From assembly GCF_010093535.1 (NCBI RefSeq), contig NW_022985162.1, positions 1,462,387 to 1,526,386 of the forward strand: a DNA stretch of 64,000 nt, in the 5' to 3' direction. Positions 22,704 to 34,549 of this stretch are shown here, one piece after another. Below the pieces are notes generated by a model that did no database searches, was not told the origin of the DNA, and saw nothing but the letters and a program-made list of their open reading frames with translations. The position numbers and the translations under genes are program-made. The first letter of the stretch is position 1. Each line of letters begins with the position of its first letter. Source of the DNA: Lindgomyces ingoldianus (taxonomy: Eukaryota > Ascomycota > Dothideomycetes > Pleosporales > Lindgomycetaceae).

Positions 22704-25700
22704 AGGAAGCGAGGTTGATGGCTAGTGGAGTGTCAGATCTCTGTGTGTACCCCTAGTAACATGCAGCGTGTCATTGATCAGCTAACCATTCACAGTAAAG
22801 ATACTGCACGCCTAGGTGCTCAAAATGACCCAAATCAGGAAGTGTGCATTGCGGTATTCCAGGTTAATTTAGCCTGTCACTACAGCTGTTTCCAGATGGC
22901 TTTTGGACCCAATCGTGGGCTTCACTTGTGCGACGCCTTTTCTTACACGACACAAGCGCCTCTCCGTTGAGCTCGGAATCGAATGGAAATACGCGAATAG
23001 GTAGACCGCCGAATCCAGCAATATATGGACCCCATGTCGCCTATCAACTCCCGACAGCAGGACCCACTCCAGACCCTGAAATTCGGGGCTTCCAATGTGG
23101 AGTCTCCCCTCCCGCAACTCGATGTACTTGATGGGGAATATTGAAAACCGTATGGTGGCCGGCGGCGGTACCCTGGAGATCCTGTGCGCTGGTCGCCGTT
23201 TGCTCTTCATTCCCAGCAATTCGCTATCAAAGACCCACCGGTTAAGTTTGCAGGGATCTCAGCACCCCTCCTTCGAAATCATTCCCTTGTCCTTCTCTTG
23301 AGTTAGCATTTTGGAGATGGAAATTAGTGCGGAATGTCTCAAGAAGGACAAGGGAGGGTAGGGCTAGGACTCTTGAGGCATGCCGAGGTCCAGGAAATGG
23401 GTCGGGCCAATCAGGACCTCAAGCGAGTTAGACTCGGCTTAGCGGTCATATCGATGAGCTCAAGTTATGAATGGGTTCCTCATTGTTCAACGCTAGGACA
23501 CTGCATTTATTGAGTCATGTGGTTGAATATTTCCTGTTCTTTGATCTATCAATATCCTCTTTAACAAGTCGGCTGGGATCGGCAATGCGTAGTATTGCAC
23601 ATTGGGAGGCAAACGGTTTGGTACCGACATGTACAATATATATATCTGGGAAGGGGCGACTCGAATCGATGACTGGTTCATCGTAATGCTGTGAAGATGC
23701 AGGGAGTGGTGACACATCTGCTAACGAGTCCTCGCTAGAAGTGTAGAACTGTATCATAGACTCAGAAGCCAGCAGTGGCGGAGAGAGCAGAGAAGAGAAA
23801 TGAAGGAGCTTCCAGAAGCATATACGAGGTCCCATGATCGCCAATGCGAAGATCCTTCCCTAATCCCACCTGGAAACTGCGGAAACATAGCACGAAAAGA
23901 GTGAACAATTGACTAGTGATACCGGCGGACATGTCCCTCGATGTCGCTTCCTAGCCACTAACAAGGATCCAGCATGGCTTCTTCTTCCTCTCTCCAACAA
24001 GGACGGCGCTAGAATCGTGTCTCTTCAATCAAGCATAGATTAAAGAAGCTTAAATGGGTGACATGGCTCGGGGAACGCGAGTGGAGCAGTTGGGGGACCT
24101 CGCCAGCAAGGGGGACCATGATTGGGCGTCTGCACCCCGCATGGTGATTTATCCCACGACTGGGGTAAGGCCTTCTGGAAAATCGAATCGAAGGTTTTGC
24201 GGAGTGCTTCCCTCCGCTCAACCGAAGCGGGCAGTCCCACCATTGTCGAACAGGAGGGAAATCGTGATGTGGAGAGGAGGAGGAGATTTGCCATGCATGA
24301 CAAGATGCATCTGATGCTTTCCTGGAGGTAGATGTGACTGGGCACCAGGCATGCACGCGCTCTGTGACACCTTAACGCACTGTCAGCGTTCGTCCTCCAC
24401 GCCCTCTCTCGAAATTTTCCTTCTCTCCCGCTTCTGCATCGCAACTGTCAGGCCACATGGCGCCCCTCTTGCAGGTTCCCATTCTTCTAGACTCCTCAAC
24501 TGCGCCCACGCTGCAGCTGCATGCTCAGTATTCAGCTTGAGGAGACCGCCAAGGCTGAGGATTCATGAGCCTAAGAAACCCTGGTCTATTGACGACTTCA
24601 TTAAGATTGCCCGTGCCGCTGCTATCGCTCAAGGATCACTCGCATGTTGCAACGGCTTCTTTGTACGTAGTGGAGCGTTGCACCTGAAGAAGTTGTGGGT
24701 CAGGTATCGAGACCTTCCTGGTACGTACCTCCCTCGTGACTTGTCAACCTCGTACCAACCCCAAGGTGTTGATGGCTTCCAACGGCCATTTTGTTCGTCC
24801 GCACATGGAAGAGAGAAGTCACGCACCCGCATCAAAAATTTCCTGGGTGACGACCCTCCCCAGCGTCAGAAATTTGTGGTGGGGTGAAATTGAGCAAGAA
24901 GGTCTGGATTGGGAATGGCTTGCTCTCACTTGCATTGATCGTGGCTGAATGGTTGCCCTCCAAAAGCCAACAGCAATGACTTTCGGAGCGGCACGTCAAA
25001 CCAGTCAAAGTCTGTCAGCACGTCGTTTAAGACACTCCATCTTGACTCGGCCCCTCCATCTTGACTCGCATTCGCTCTTTCTCATGAGCTATCATGACCA
25101 ACCGCGAGGCTTTATCGATAGTGAACGCCTCCCAAGTCACTCGTGACAGAAGGAGCACTGGTGCCAAGTTACTGGACCTCAGCCAATGTACGTTCCCATT
25201 GGCCGGTGCGTTGAGATGCATATAGCCTGTCCTATAACCTAGTCCACAATTGGATCCCTCGGGCAACACTCAAGCGAACGCACGCGGCGAATGTTTTGGC
25301 AAGTACTTGCCGTACAAGACCTCCATTCTTTGCAAACATTAACCGGGAAGGGTACATCTCTAACCTGGCTCAAGACGGTGGAGTCGGTCGTACCCGGTGG
25401 AACTTCTGCAGTCCGAAATGAGATCGGAAAGAGATATTCCTGGGAAAAGTGTTGTGGTGGCTAGATGGGATATTGCGAATCAGTTGGATTGGCCCTATTG
25501 TCGCGTGAGATTGGGAGATTTAAGGACCCAGGATCGCTGATTCGTGTTGCAACTTTAGTGCAGGTCTGGCTGTGAGCCAAATATCTGGTTCTTGAAAACG
25601 GCCTTGCGTATAACCCGTCCCGAGCAGGGGTTTGATGGCGAAATATTAGCCGGGTTTCTCTGCTATAGGTCAATCGTGAGGTGACCTCGTCAATATACCT

Positions 25701-27939
25701 TCCACAAGCCTTGAGGCAAGAAGATTCGCCCTGGAATCTGGTAGATGCGAGCTTGCACCCTTTGCGCCTTGCAGAGTTTTCGACAGAATGGACATAGTCT
25801 CCCTTTATCTTCCGGCCCCTGCCGGAACTCTGATCTGATCTCGAATTCGGCGGTCAGTGCAGTGGAGTGAAACGTCCACACAATCAGGAGATCTAGCCCA
25901 GGAGCCTTGCTGGAAAAGTCCTCTACTTGATGAAATTTGCACCGCATTGTTGGAGGCGTGAGCGGCGACAGGTCTGAGGAAATTATCGTTAAAACTTTAC
26001 CTTGGACACGACCGACTGCATCTCCAAGTCCGATTCTGATGCAAATTAAAAAGCCGCCGGCTTCAAGACCAAAGCACTGGGAGAACGTCACCCCGTAACT
26101 GAATTTCGAATACAAATGGTGTTCAGATAGCGTGTATAGGATCAGTGTTCGCGTCAAAGGCTTGAGTGAAAAAAAGATCCTCCTTGGAAGGTCTGGCCAA
26201 GCCGTCCGCTAGGTTGAGGGAACTTGGTTTGACCTTCTAGCTCCGAGACGTTGCAGAACAAACAGAAGCTAATGCAAAGACGATGAGATAGGAACGGATG
26301 CTGTCAGACTAGTTCCTGCATCCTCCTGTTCGCTTGGATGTTGTGGTGCTTTTGCATTCATACACCCTGGAGTCGGGGACCGACATGCAGGTGAGTATAT
26401 TCCGCACCAGTAAGCGTACTAAAATCAAGATTAGAGGGTGTACCAATGCTTGTTCATATGTGAGAATTGACCTGTCGGGCTGCCTATAAGATCTGAGGAA
26501 AAAAATAATTTTCAAGCGTGGAGTAATAGGAGCATATGAAAACATGGGGAAGTAATAGATGACTCAGAAGAGGCTAGAAAGCAAGGTGGTCAGACAGTGC
26601 CAGCTGGCGTCCACGTCATGAGGAAGAATGAAGTCTTCGTTATCTGAGCACGTATCGCAAAGTGATCTTAGGAGAGCTTGTGATGGTGTAGCAAGTTTCT
26701 TCACCATTACAAGACTCTTTCAAAATTCTTCGAAATAGGGCCACCCTCCCCAACGCTTTCTCGATTCCTAACAGTTCCAAGATTTTGTTCATTTCCTTTA
26801 CACATTTTTCTCTCTAACACGATTCGAATAGAGATACTCATGTAGGCTCTTAGGAATGATGATGAGCCTCACCGGTTGTATAAGGTAGAATCCTGACATA
26901 ACGAAAGGAAAGTACCCTTCTCTCCTCAATATCTCACAAACGCGCTGACTTTTAGCTTCAGGTATGACACCTGGTTTGCCCAGAAGGCTATCCAAGAGAC
27001 AGTTCTGGAGAGACAGAAACACCTACTCCTTAGAAGGCCATTGATGAACCCGCAATGACGTTACCGACGGTACGAGAGACGAAAGATGGTTACTTAAAGG
27101 CTCACGTATGGAATATTCTTCGCTGATAGCCAGAAGGATCAATCTTTTGCCATGGAAGAAACACTCGACACTACTTTGAGGCTAACATAGTGTTTACGAT
27201 GACCGGTCATTGGGCCAGACCAATCCACTGTTACGAAGCGTTGTGTGAATCAGCGACTTTGGCTATGACGTGCATTTCAGCGGCTTTGGGGTGGACCGGA
27301 TTCATTTGTAGCTTATGCAGTATTCCCTCATACGGCCTCAGAAAGGTCGCCGTGTCAGGTCCATAAGTAGACACGGCAATCAACAGTCCGAAGACATTGT
27401 TGGAAGGCTCTCCCAAGGCCTCGGCCATATACGAGATGGTGCATTCTCTGGTCATCGCAAGGGCTCCACAGTCTCGTGCTCAAAGTCAAGCGACGATACC
27501 TTTCGGTGAGCTGTTTCTCGGGGACTCTGTATGAAAACTACAACATTTAGATCCTGCTTGCATGATGCAATCCGATTAGAGCCAGAAGTGATGGCAAATT
27601 GATTTCCAGCCATTGCTGCCAGCAACATCGGCTATTAGAGATGTATGGTCTCTCGGTATTCGCTTCTCTACTGTTGTCTCGATTAAACGCCAAGAATAAG
27701 TCGACAAATTCGGAATCCGGAATCGGGCTAGCTAGGTTTGATTAGGCTGAAAGTAGGACCCTTTGTGGGAATATCCGATAAACGGGAGCACGACGTTAGA
27801 GAGCAATGAATGATGAGTTATCTGTTTTCATTTGTTCGTAAGACGCCGAGGCCGGTGTTATTCTTGCATCATGCAGTGTGAGTACGGCAAAGATCGGATT
27901 GAGGACTCGGCAAGTAGATGTCGCAGACGATCAGCCACC
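22704..27939. other. 5.2-kb stretch without a supportable gene
   Basis: The longest gap in the window, between the 3' ends of the convergent Zn2Cys6 and LCP5 genes. Several frames of 100-180 codons exist (24351-24887 plus; 22869-23219, 24009-24356 and 25690-26157 minus). None has family-like blocks, consistent codon choice or supporting splice partners. No transposase, reverse transcriptase or terminal repeats were recognised. Base composition appears ordinary, without an obvious AT-rich RIP signature. Confidence 0.45.
25035..25068. repeat. two tandem copies of a 15-bp unit
   Basis: CTCCATCTTGACTCG occurs at 25035-25049 and 25054-25068, separated by 4 bp. Too short to assign a function. Confidence 0.6.
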
Positions 27940-29022
27940 TCATTTTTTGTACCTGGATACAACTTTTCTCCGTTTCTCGAACATTTCTCCCGCTTGCGAA
28001 CCACTTCCTCGGGGCCTGTCTTGTATTGGGCGCTTGCGGCTCTTCTCTAGGGACCCCAATGGGCCACCCTTTTTCTGCGTCAGCCGCTCGATGCGATCCA
28101 AGCCTGCTCCTAACCCCCTCCATTCCTCGCCACCCCAGCCTCCATCGCGAGTTCGATTGCCCTTCTTGGCTCGCTCTTTCTTGCTTTCCTTTGGAAGACG
28201 TATGAAATTAGACTCCTCATAGTCGCGCCGGTCAGCCTCATCTTTTCTCTCTCGTTCTGATTTCGTATGGCGACCACCGGACACGATAGTGCTCCCAATG
28301 CTCGGCTCAGCCAATGGCGCGGCGGAAAGTTCAGTTGCTACGAATTCGTCTAAAGTTGTAGATTTCTCAAATCGCTTAGATCCTCTCCCTTCTCGTCCAT
28401 GGGTGGTTGGCATAGTCATAGGAGTAGTTCGAGGAGGCCTGTATATGCCTTCTTTTGAGGGCTCTTTGGTCGTCTTGTTGCTGGTTGCCTTAGGTCGTAC
28501 AAAAGCGGATCGGTTAGGACCGTAAGCTATATCGTCCAGGTCTTCATTGGTTTGAACAGAGGCAGCTGATTCTGCATCGCTTGACTCCGAGTCTGACTCT
28601 ACGTCTCCTTGGGCTTTCTTCGCGCGGTTTGAATCTGAACTCTGGAGAGCTTGCGTAGCTTTCCTTGCAGCGTCATCTGCTGAGCGGACTATTTTGTCAA
28701 TTTGATACCTGAGACGGCTCTCAAGAGGACGAACGCCTTTTTCGAGGTAGACTCGGAGCTCAACGAGCTTTTTGATCACCTCGTCCTGAATGTTGGTTGC
28801 ATCGTCTTCAATCTTTGAATCGGTTCGGGATCGTATTTTCAACAAAATGAGGAAAACAAGGTTCTGGAGGTACGATAGAAGTAACTCGTTCTTCACATCC
28901 AGTAATGAAATGCCTTCCTTTGGTGGGAGAATGCCATCCTCTTCGGGTATTGCTTCTGTAGCAGATTCAATGGACACAGTTAAGGTAGCAAGAAGCGATG
29001 ATAGCGAATTATCCACGGCCAT
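27940..29022 (-). CDS. LCP5: U3 snoRNP-associated Lcp5/neuroguidin-like protein
   Basis: Single exon, 360 residues. The N-terminal Sas10/Utp3/C1D-type helical domain (residues about 10-95) includes GISLLDVKNELLLSYLQNL and GVRPLESRLRYQIDKIVR, the signature of the neuroguidin/Lcp5 group. A Ser/Asp-rich acidic stretch follows (DVESDSESSDAES). The tail is strongly basic, with FEKRRKVVSRYKK at the C-terminus. Lcp5 is a nucleolar component of the small-subunit processome, needed for 18S rRNA maturation. It is divergent from DBP3 with only 177 bp between, pairing two ribosome-assembly genes. Confidence 0.88.
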   Translation of the reverse strand: MAVDNSLSSLLATLTVSIESATEAIPEEDGILPPKEGISLLDVKNELLLSYLQNLVFLILLKIRSRTDSKIEDDATNIQDEVIKKLVELRVYLEKGVRPLESRLRYQIDKIVRSADDAARKATQALQSSDSNRAKKAQGDVESDSESSDAESAASVQTNEDLDDIAYGPNRSAFVRPKATSNKTTKEPSKEGIYRPPRTTPMTMPTTHGREGRGSKRFEKSTTLDEFVATELSAAPLAEPSIGSTIVSGGRHTKSERERKDEADRRDYEESNFIRLPKESKKERAKKGNRTRDGGWGGEEWRGLGAGLDRIERLTQKKGGPLGSLEKSRKRPIQDRPRGSGSQAGEMFEKRRKVVSRYKK

Positions 29023-29199
29023 TGCGTGCGGCGAGCGTTGGCCACATGTGCTTGAGTTGTTGAAGTAAACCTTTGTAGCTTGAGATTTTGCTAGCGCGCC
29101 AAGTCGCTAAGTCTTCGCGGGTGAAATTTCTGCCGGCGCCGAGAAAAAAAGTTAATTTTCTTGCCCGTCACAGACTTCACAGATCAGCACCTATCCAGC
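29023..29199. promoter_or_regulatory. shared promoter of LCP5 and DBP3
   Basis: 177 bp between divergent start codons. It contains GTGAAATTTC at 29121-29130, vaguely like the yeast ribosome-biogenesis element RRPE, and an A-tract at about 29144-29150. The motif match is weak. Confidence 0.55.
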
Positions 29200-31161
29200 A
29201 TGGGAAAACGAGCCATCGCAGATTTAATTGCGGACGAAGATGCAGTAATAAACTCAGATTCTCTTTCACGAAAGAAAAGTCGTAAGGATAAGAGCGATAA
29301 GATCCGGAAACCTAGGAACGAATCGACCGCCAACAGCACCGCGAGGGAGGATGGGAACCAAGACAGTGCAGTGGCAGTGAATGGAAATAGTGAAGAAAGG
29401 GAAGCAGATGATGAGAAACTTGCGAGGGCTGAACGAAAGGCCGCGAAAATGGCAAGAAAGGAAGCAAAAGAGGCAAGCAGGGTGCCGAAATCGCCAATCG
29501 ACGGTTCAAATGCAGCCGTTACAACCGCAAGTAGAGGAAGAGGAGACGAGGAATTAGCTAAAGCTACAAGGAAAGCTGCGCGCAAGGCCGAGAAGAAACG
29601 ATTAAAGAAATTAGCCAAAGCCGAAGCTGCTGACATGGGTTCTACACCAGCTTCGTCCGAGGTCACATCAAATTCGACATCTGCAATTGCCTCTAGGAAT
29701 GAATCTTCTGCAACTAGTCCCGAGCCGATTGCAGAGCTAGCGTCAAAATACTCCGAACACCCCGAATTGACTGGGCTGCCGCAGTCAGAGATTGACTCCT
29801 ATCTGGCTTCTAACTTCATTAACATTGAGGATCCGTTTGACTTCCATCGACGGCCCCGTCCTATCATCAAGTTCACCTATCTACCCACGAGCGAAGCCCA
29901 ACGAGCGGCTTTTGCCTCTTTCGCTGTACCTACTCCTATACAAGCCGCAGCATGGCCATCACTCCTGTCGGGAAGGGATATGATTGGAGTAGCAGAAACA
30001 GGGTCTGGGAAGACACTTGCTTTTGGCGTACCTTGCGTCAGTTTCATCTCGAGTCTTCCGAAGAAACAGCAAAAGGGTGTCAAAGCTGTTATGGTTTCCC
30101 CAACAAGAGAGTTGGCGTCGCAGATATATGACCAATTAGTCAAGCTGGCCACGCCAGCAGGTCTCGAAGTCGTCTGCGTCTATGGAGGCGTTGCAAAGGA
30201 ACCGCAGGTGAAGGCAATTCGAACTGCACACATTGTGGTTGCTACACCTGGTCGACTGAACGATCTGATTAGCGATGGTTCGGCTGACCTCAGCAAAGCA
30301 GAATATGTGGTCCTTGACGAGGCTGATAGAATGCTCGACAAAGGGTTCGAAGAAGCCATCCGGCAGATTATTCAATGCACCCCACAGAATCGACAAACGT
30401 TGATGTTCACGGCAACCTGGCCTCCCTCAGTCCGTGATCTGGCATCTACGTTTATGAAGTCACCAGTTAAGATCAACATCGGTAACAACCCCACTGGAGA
30501 GCTACGAGCCAACACACGCATCAAGCAGCTCGTCGAGGTTGTTGAGCCTCGAAATAAAGAGTTCAGGTTACTCCAACTGCTGAAGAAGTATCAGTCTGGC
30601 CAAAACAAAGACGACCGAATTCTCGTTTTTTGCTTATACAAGAAAGAAGCCACGAGGATCGAGAACTTCATCCACCATAAAGGCTTCAGAGTGGCTGGTA
30701 TTCATGGCGATCTCAGCCAAGACAAAAGAACTGCGTCTCTTGACCTATTCAAGAAGGGTGAGGTTCCTATTCTGGTTGCAACAGATGTTGCGGCGAGAGG
30801 CCTGGATATCCCAGCGGTCAAGTTGGTTATCAATGTTACGTTCCCCTTGACTGCAGAAGATTATGTCCACCGCATTGGACGAACAGGACGAGCGGGTAAG
30901 GAAGGCCTGGCTGTCACAATGTTCACGGAACATGATAAAGCGCTTTCCGGAGCGTAAGTGACATTTTCTATTTCTGTTAGTTAAACAGCAGCTAAATGAT
31001 TCTTTAGATTGATCAACGTTCTGAAAGCCGCAAATCAAGAAGTCCCAGAGGAATTAATGAAGTTTGGTACAACGGTGAAAAAGAAGGGTCATGATGCATA
31101 CGGCGCACATTACAAGGAAATCGACCCCAGCAAGAAAGCGTCCAAGATTACTTTTGATTAG
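29200..31161 (+). CDS. DBP3: DEAD-box ATP-dependent RNA helicase Dbp3
   Basis: Exons 29200-30953 and 31008-31161 (54-nt intron near the 3' end) give 635 residues. The N-terminal 180 residues are Lys/Ala/Glu-rich with KKSRKDK and [13 protein letters not shown] stretches, typical of nucleolar Dbp3. Helicase motifs in order: Q motif ([11 protein letters not shown]), I AETGSGKT (about 265), Ia PTRELASQ, Ib TPGRL, II DEAD (about 373), [30 protein letters not shown]. The second exon adds [20 protein letters not shown], the conserved Dbp3 tail. It acts in 60S pre-rRNA processing in the nucleolus. A frame extends upstream to 29161, but only through a TTG codon; the first ATG is 29200. Confidence 0.93.
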
Positions 31162-31987
31162 AGTGTGTATGATGTATGTGTTGATGGTAGGGTTCGGCTT
31201 CCAGACCGAGTCGGCGACCTGGATGTGGATGCATAGCTCTTTTAGGCAGCACAGGCGTTTTTGGCGGTATGGCAAAAGTTGTGGGCATGCATGTATGGAT
31301 TCTTTTTGATGATTGATGGGGTTTCATAGGTCATTACTTGGAAATATCCGAAATGGGGCGGGTCAAGCCTTGTCTAAGCCTCCGACGTTCATTCTAAGCG
31401 TGGGGTCATTGCTGTTGCATGCCGAAGTGTTCCATTGATGACTGGATAGAGGATCTGTTACCTCTCCTTGATATGGCAATTACGTAGCAGCACAATGAGA
31501 ACCTATTTTTGCTCTTTACCTAGGATATTGGTGGCCTCTGTCGTGACAGTTAAACTTATTCCGAAGTCGACGAGCAAAGTCAGGGCCGAGAAGTGCACGT
31601 GGAGATTTCAAATACCTCATTCCCACACAAGACCGTATCCAAAAAGAAATAGGTGTCTCGACATATCCGCCGCCGCAGCGAGTTCTGAAACTCGAATGAC
31701 GTGCCGTCAAAGACACTCCCGCCCTGGTGGTAGCCGTCGCCACATCCCGTGACATCGGCGACCATAACTTCGGCGAGGTGAAATACGCGGGTCTACCTAT
31801 ATGTATAGGCAACACCGCCTTTTCCATAACCGGCTTTACTATTTCAAATCATATCTACGGAGCTGTTATATTCTTCAATACTGTCCCAGCGACTTCTAGG
31901 ATTTCGTTGCGTTAAACTGCACTGTTGTTGTCTTCGGAAGTACACACATATCAATCCGACTAAGCCAAACCTACATAAATCCGCATT
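31162..31987. other. intergenic, no gene seen
   Basis: 3' flank of DBP3 and promoter of the small cysteine-rich gene. The frames present (for example 31468-31752) look random. Confidence 0.45.
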
Positions 31988-32343
31988 ATGTGCCACCAAG
32001 CTACTTGCAGTAATTGCCGTGAGTGTTACTCTATCTTCTTAGCCATATAGATTATCCCTCACTCATTCCGATTTGTGAACCCTTCTCTCAGCTTTCAACC
32101 ATCCTCCTCCTGCAACCTAAATAATGCTAACAGTCTCTTCCAGACAAGACCACGTGGTGGGTGAGTTCACCTATATCTGTCCGCTTACTTGGGAACCTCG
32201 TTCTAACTCTTTCATCCAAGGGTTGCGGCAACCACGTCCCTAGCGTTATGAAATCCATCCCCACCGAGCAATGGTGCACGTGCGAGCCCAAGGTCGAGAA
32301 AGACGGAACACAATATCCACCCAAGGGAGCTATGGGCAGCTGA
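31988..32343 (+). CDS. small cysteine-rich protein (56 residues, three exons)
   Basis: Exons 31988-32018, 32144-32160 and 32221-32343 (31, 17 and 123 nt) give 56 residues: MCHQATCSNCHKTTWWGCG, then NHVPSVMKSIPTEQWCTCEP and KVEKDGTQYPPKGAMGS. Introns are 125 and 60 nt with GTGAGT donors and CTAAC branch sites (TGCTAACAG, TTCTAACTC). Cys at 2, 7, 10, 18, 35 and 37, with His at 3, 11 and 21, could form a small zinc site (CxxC and CxC pairs). There is no signal peptide. I recall similar tiny proteins with a CxxC...TWWGCG...WCTC pattern in other moulds, but cannot name a family or function. The gene is invisible to simple reading-frame searches because of its 17-nt exon. Confidence 0.72.
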
Positions 32344-33695
32344 CTAGCGGGCCTTGCGTTCTGGCGCAAGGCTTAAAGGGTTGCCAGCTTGCATGGCTGA
32401 CCAAGGGGGAAGAGGATGGTGGTATGCCGCTGGAAATTGAAGGATGAGGGAGCTCTCGATTTCGGATGTTCGTGGATTACAGCTAAAGGGTCTCCTAATT
32501 TTTGTCTAAGGGATGAAGGTCTGAGGGATTCGGATGGGAAGGATAAGCACTGGAGAGAGGAAAAGGACTTCGGGATTCTAAGCGGCATTGGTTCATCTTG
32601 GTACGAGACTAAAATAATGATTTCAACACAATAATGGTTGAATGGATTTAAATTCAACTCTCTATCAGGGAGCGACTTGACACGCACCTCTACCTATGCC
32701 CGCTGAGGCTCCGTAGTGTAAATGGAACACAGTCTTGGAGTTGAGAGGAGATCGAATAGCCCACACCGTGTTTTGAATATCTTGTGTGCAGCCAAAAAAA
32801 AAAACTCTTACGGAATTACGCGCCTGTTGCATCAGATGTTGGGGACTACCTTTGTATGAAAGACCGAAAGACCCTCACATAGTGCTTTGGGATAACTGCT
32901 TCTCAGCATACTTGACCGATGAAGTAGAGAAGTTGCTGTTGTCGTATCTGGGATGCTATTCTTGAACCTTTTCAAGACCAGTTAGCTTGAGAGTGACGGC
33001 ACTTCCTAGTGAGATTTATCCTTGGAAAGAATTATCTAGTTCTCATAAAAAGTGCGGAGAGACAGAGAAAAGAATAGAGATAGCATAAAAGGGAGGTGTA
33101 TGCGGGATGAGAGAGTTAGGAAGGACGAAGACTACATGTCCCACTTTAATGAGCCTGTTTGAGTTACGTAGGACGCGGAACACTTACACATGGCTGCAAG
33201 ATCCCTAGATCCGCATCACTTCAACAATGCCTAGCTCAAGGCATGTGTTCGGCAGCCACCGGGACCTTGCAGCAATGGTTACTCTGTCCCCACGCTTCTT
33301 CCGACCCAAGTATCCATAACAGCGGGATCTCCGTAACTGGTTAATCCCCCGCAGTGGGTATCCATGGAATAAAACACCTGTAACGATCGCCACCAAAGCG
33401 GTTGAACTACATCCCACCTCAATGGACATCTCGGCCCCAACGTCGTAATGGCAGGAACCACTATTCGCCCCCTGAGGGCGCTCCCGAGATTATTTCCATG
33501 CCTTCAAGGTACGCTCAGAACTTGGAGTCACACAGTTGCATTAGACTCGCACAAAAGTTTGGGAGATAGCTTTAGCTCTATCCTGCCTGCCAAAAGCGAA
33601 AGCCTGGCTGGAATTAGATCGGTATCGGTATATCAGAAAACCTGTTATCCGACCACAGCATTAAGACGGGTATTGAAGGTGCAGAATTGGCTGCC
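32344..33695. other. intergenic, no gene seen
   Basis: 1.35 kb downstream of the small cysteine-rich gene. A short A-tract lies at about 32795. No frame has recognisable protein character. Confidence 0.45.
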
Positions 33696-34549
33696 TCAGG
33701 AGAGGAGAGGAGAGTTAGTGATTCGCACTGTTAATAATGAGAGACGGTTCAGAAGTGGTGAGGATATCTCGGCTCCGGACTGAAACGCTTCCAGAAAAGT
33801 ATCATATGCTTCCACGTCAAACACAGGAACCGGATTCAAATGGATGGGCACCGAGATGCTTGGGAGTCTCTGGCGCTTGGAGACGTGAGGAGGCGCAGCA
33901 ATGTTAGGATCCAGCGCGCCGGAGTGGTTTTCGGCGGCTACGGTTGGCGGGTGTGGTGTCGAGTTGAGATGGAAGTACGCCGCATGCTGGACGGACATCC
34001 AATGACTTCGGGAACGTAGATAGCCGCATTGCAGACCTCGGCCTCATACTGGGCCCGCTAAGTTTAGATGGGGCAAAGGTCAAACAGGAACAACTCGGCG
34101 CCCCTGCAGGCGAAAGTTGGCTGGTTCAGCGGTTCCTCGCGGATGGTTTCAGACGTTGCCCTACAATGCTTGGCTCATGGTGCTGGTCCGTCTGAGCACC
34201 AGCCACGACGCCGAATTGGCGTCGTAGACGATGTCGCGCGGCTGATTGGATGCCCTAGTCCGCTACCGTGATAGACGTGTGATGCAGAGGACTGGATGTA
34301 GGGAGGCAGCGCAGATGACGAAAAGCAAGTCAAGGGGGCCAATTCGGGAAGGCGGGGCCTCTGCGAACCTTGGAAAGACATGGCACCATGATTCGACACA
34401 GCCATATGGCCTTTGATGGGGATAGGTGTTTCTGGGAGCTGCGCATCGGGGTGGTGGTGATGAGGGTTGCATATAGCAGAAATCACAGGAGCTTCTCTAG
34501 GGTGCTGACAAGTGTGTCTGGGGCGAGATTCCTCGGAGGCGTGAGACAT
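33696..34549 (-). pseudogene. coding-like fragments, possibly a decayed regulatory gene
   Basis: Two minus-strand frames look protein-coding by codon choice and residue content. Frame 34549-34175 starts with ATG and is Pro/His/Ser-rich, ending SRATSSTTPIRRRGW. Frame 33998-33696 includes LPSISVPIHLNPVPVFDVEA and AYDTFLEAFQ. They lie in order about 170 bp apart, but no clean splice joins them: the usable acceptors are followed by an in-frame TGA near 34046. The first fragment's end resembles the segment before the zinc cluster of some fungal regulators, and GLQCGYLRSR just upstream of the second resembles the end of such a cluster. An intact cluster is absent. This could be a pseudogene or a gene I failed to model. 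Confidence 0.3.

Noticed and set aside
24351..24887. 178-codon plus-strand frame in the gene-free block
   Set aside because: Residue content looks random, overlapping frames on both strands are similar, and no family blocks are seen.
25690..26157. 155-codon minus-strand frame
   Set aside because: Begins at TTG, not ATG. No upstream exon or family resemblance found.
29161..29199. 13-residue N-terminal extension of DBP3
   Set aside because: Depends on a TTG start; the first ATG at 29200 fits the family.
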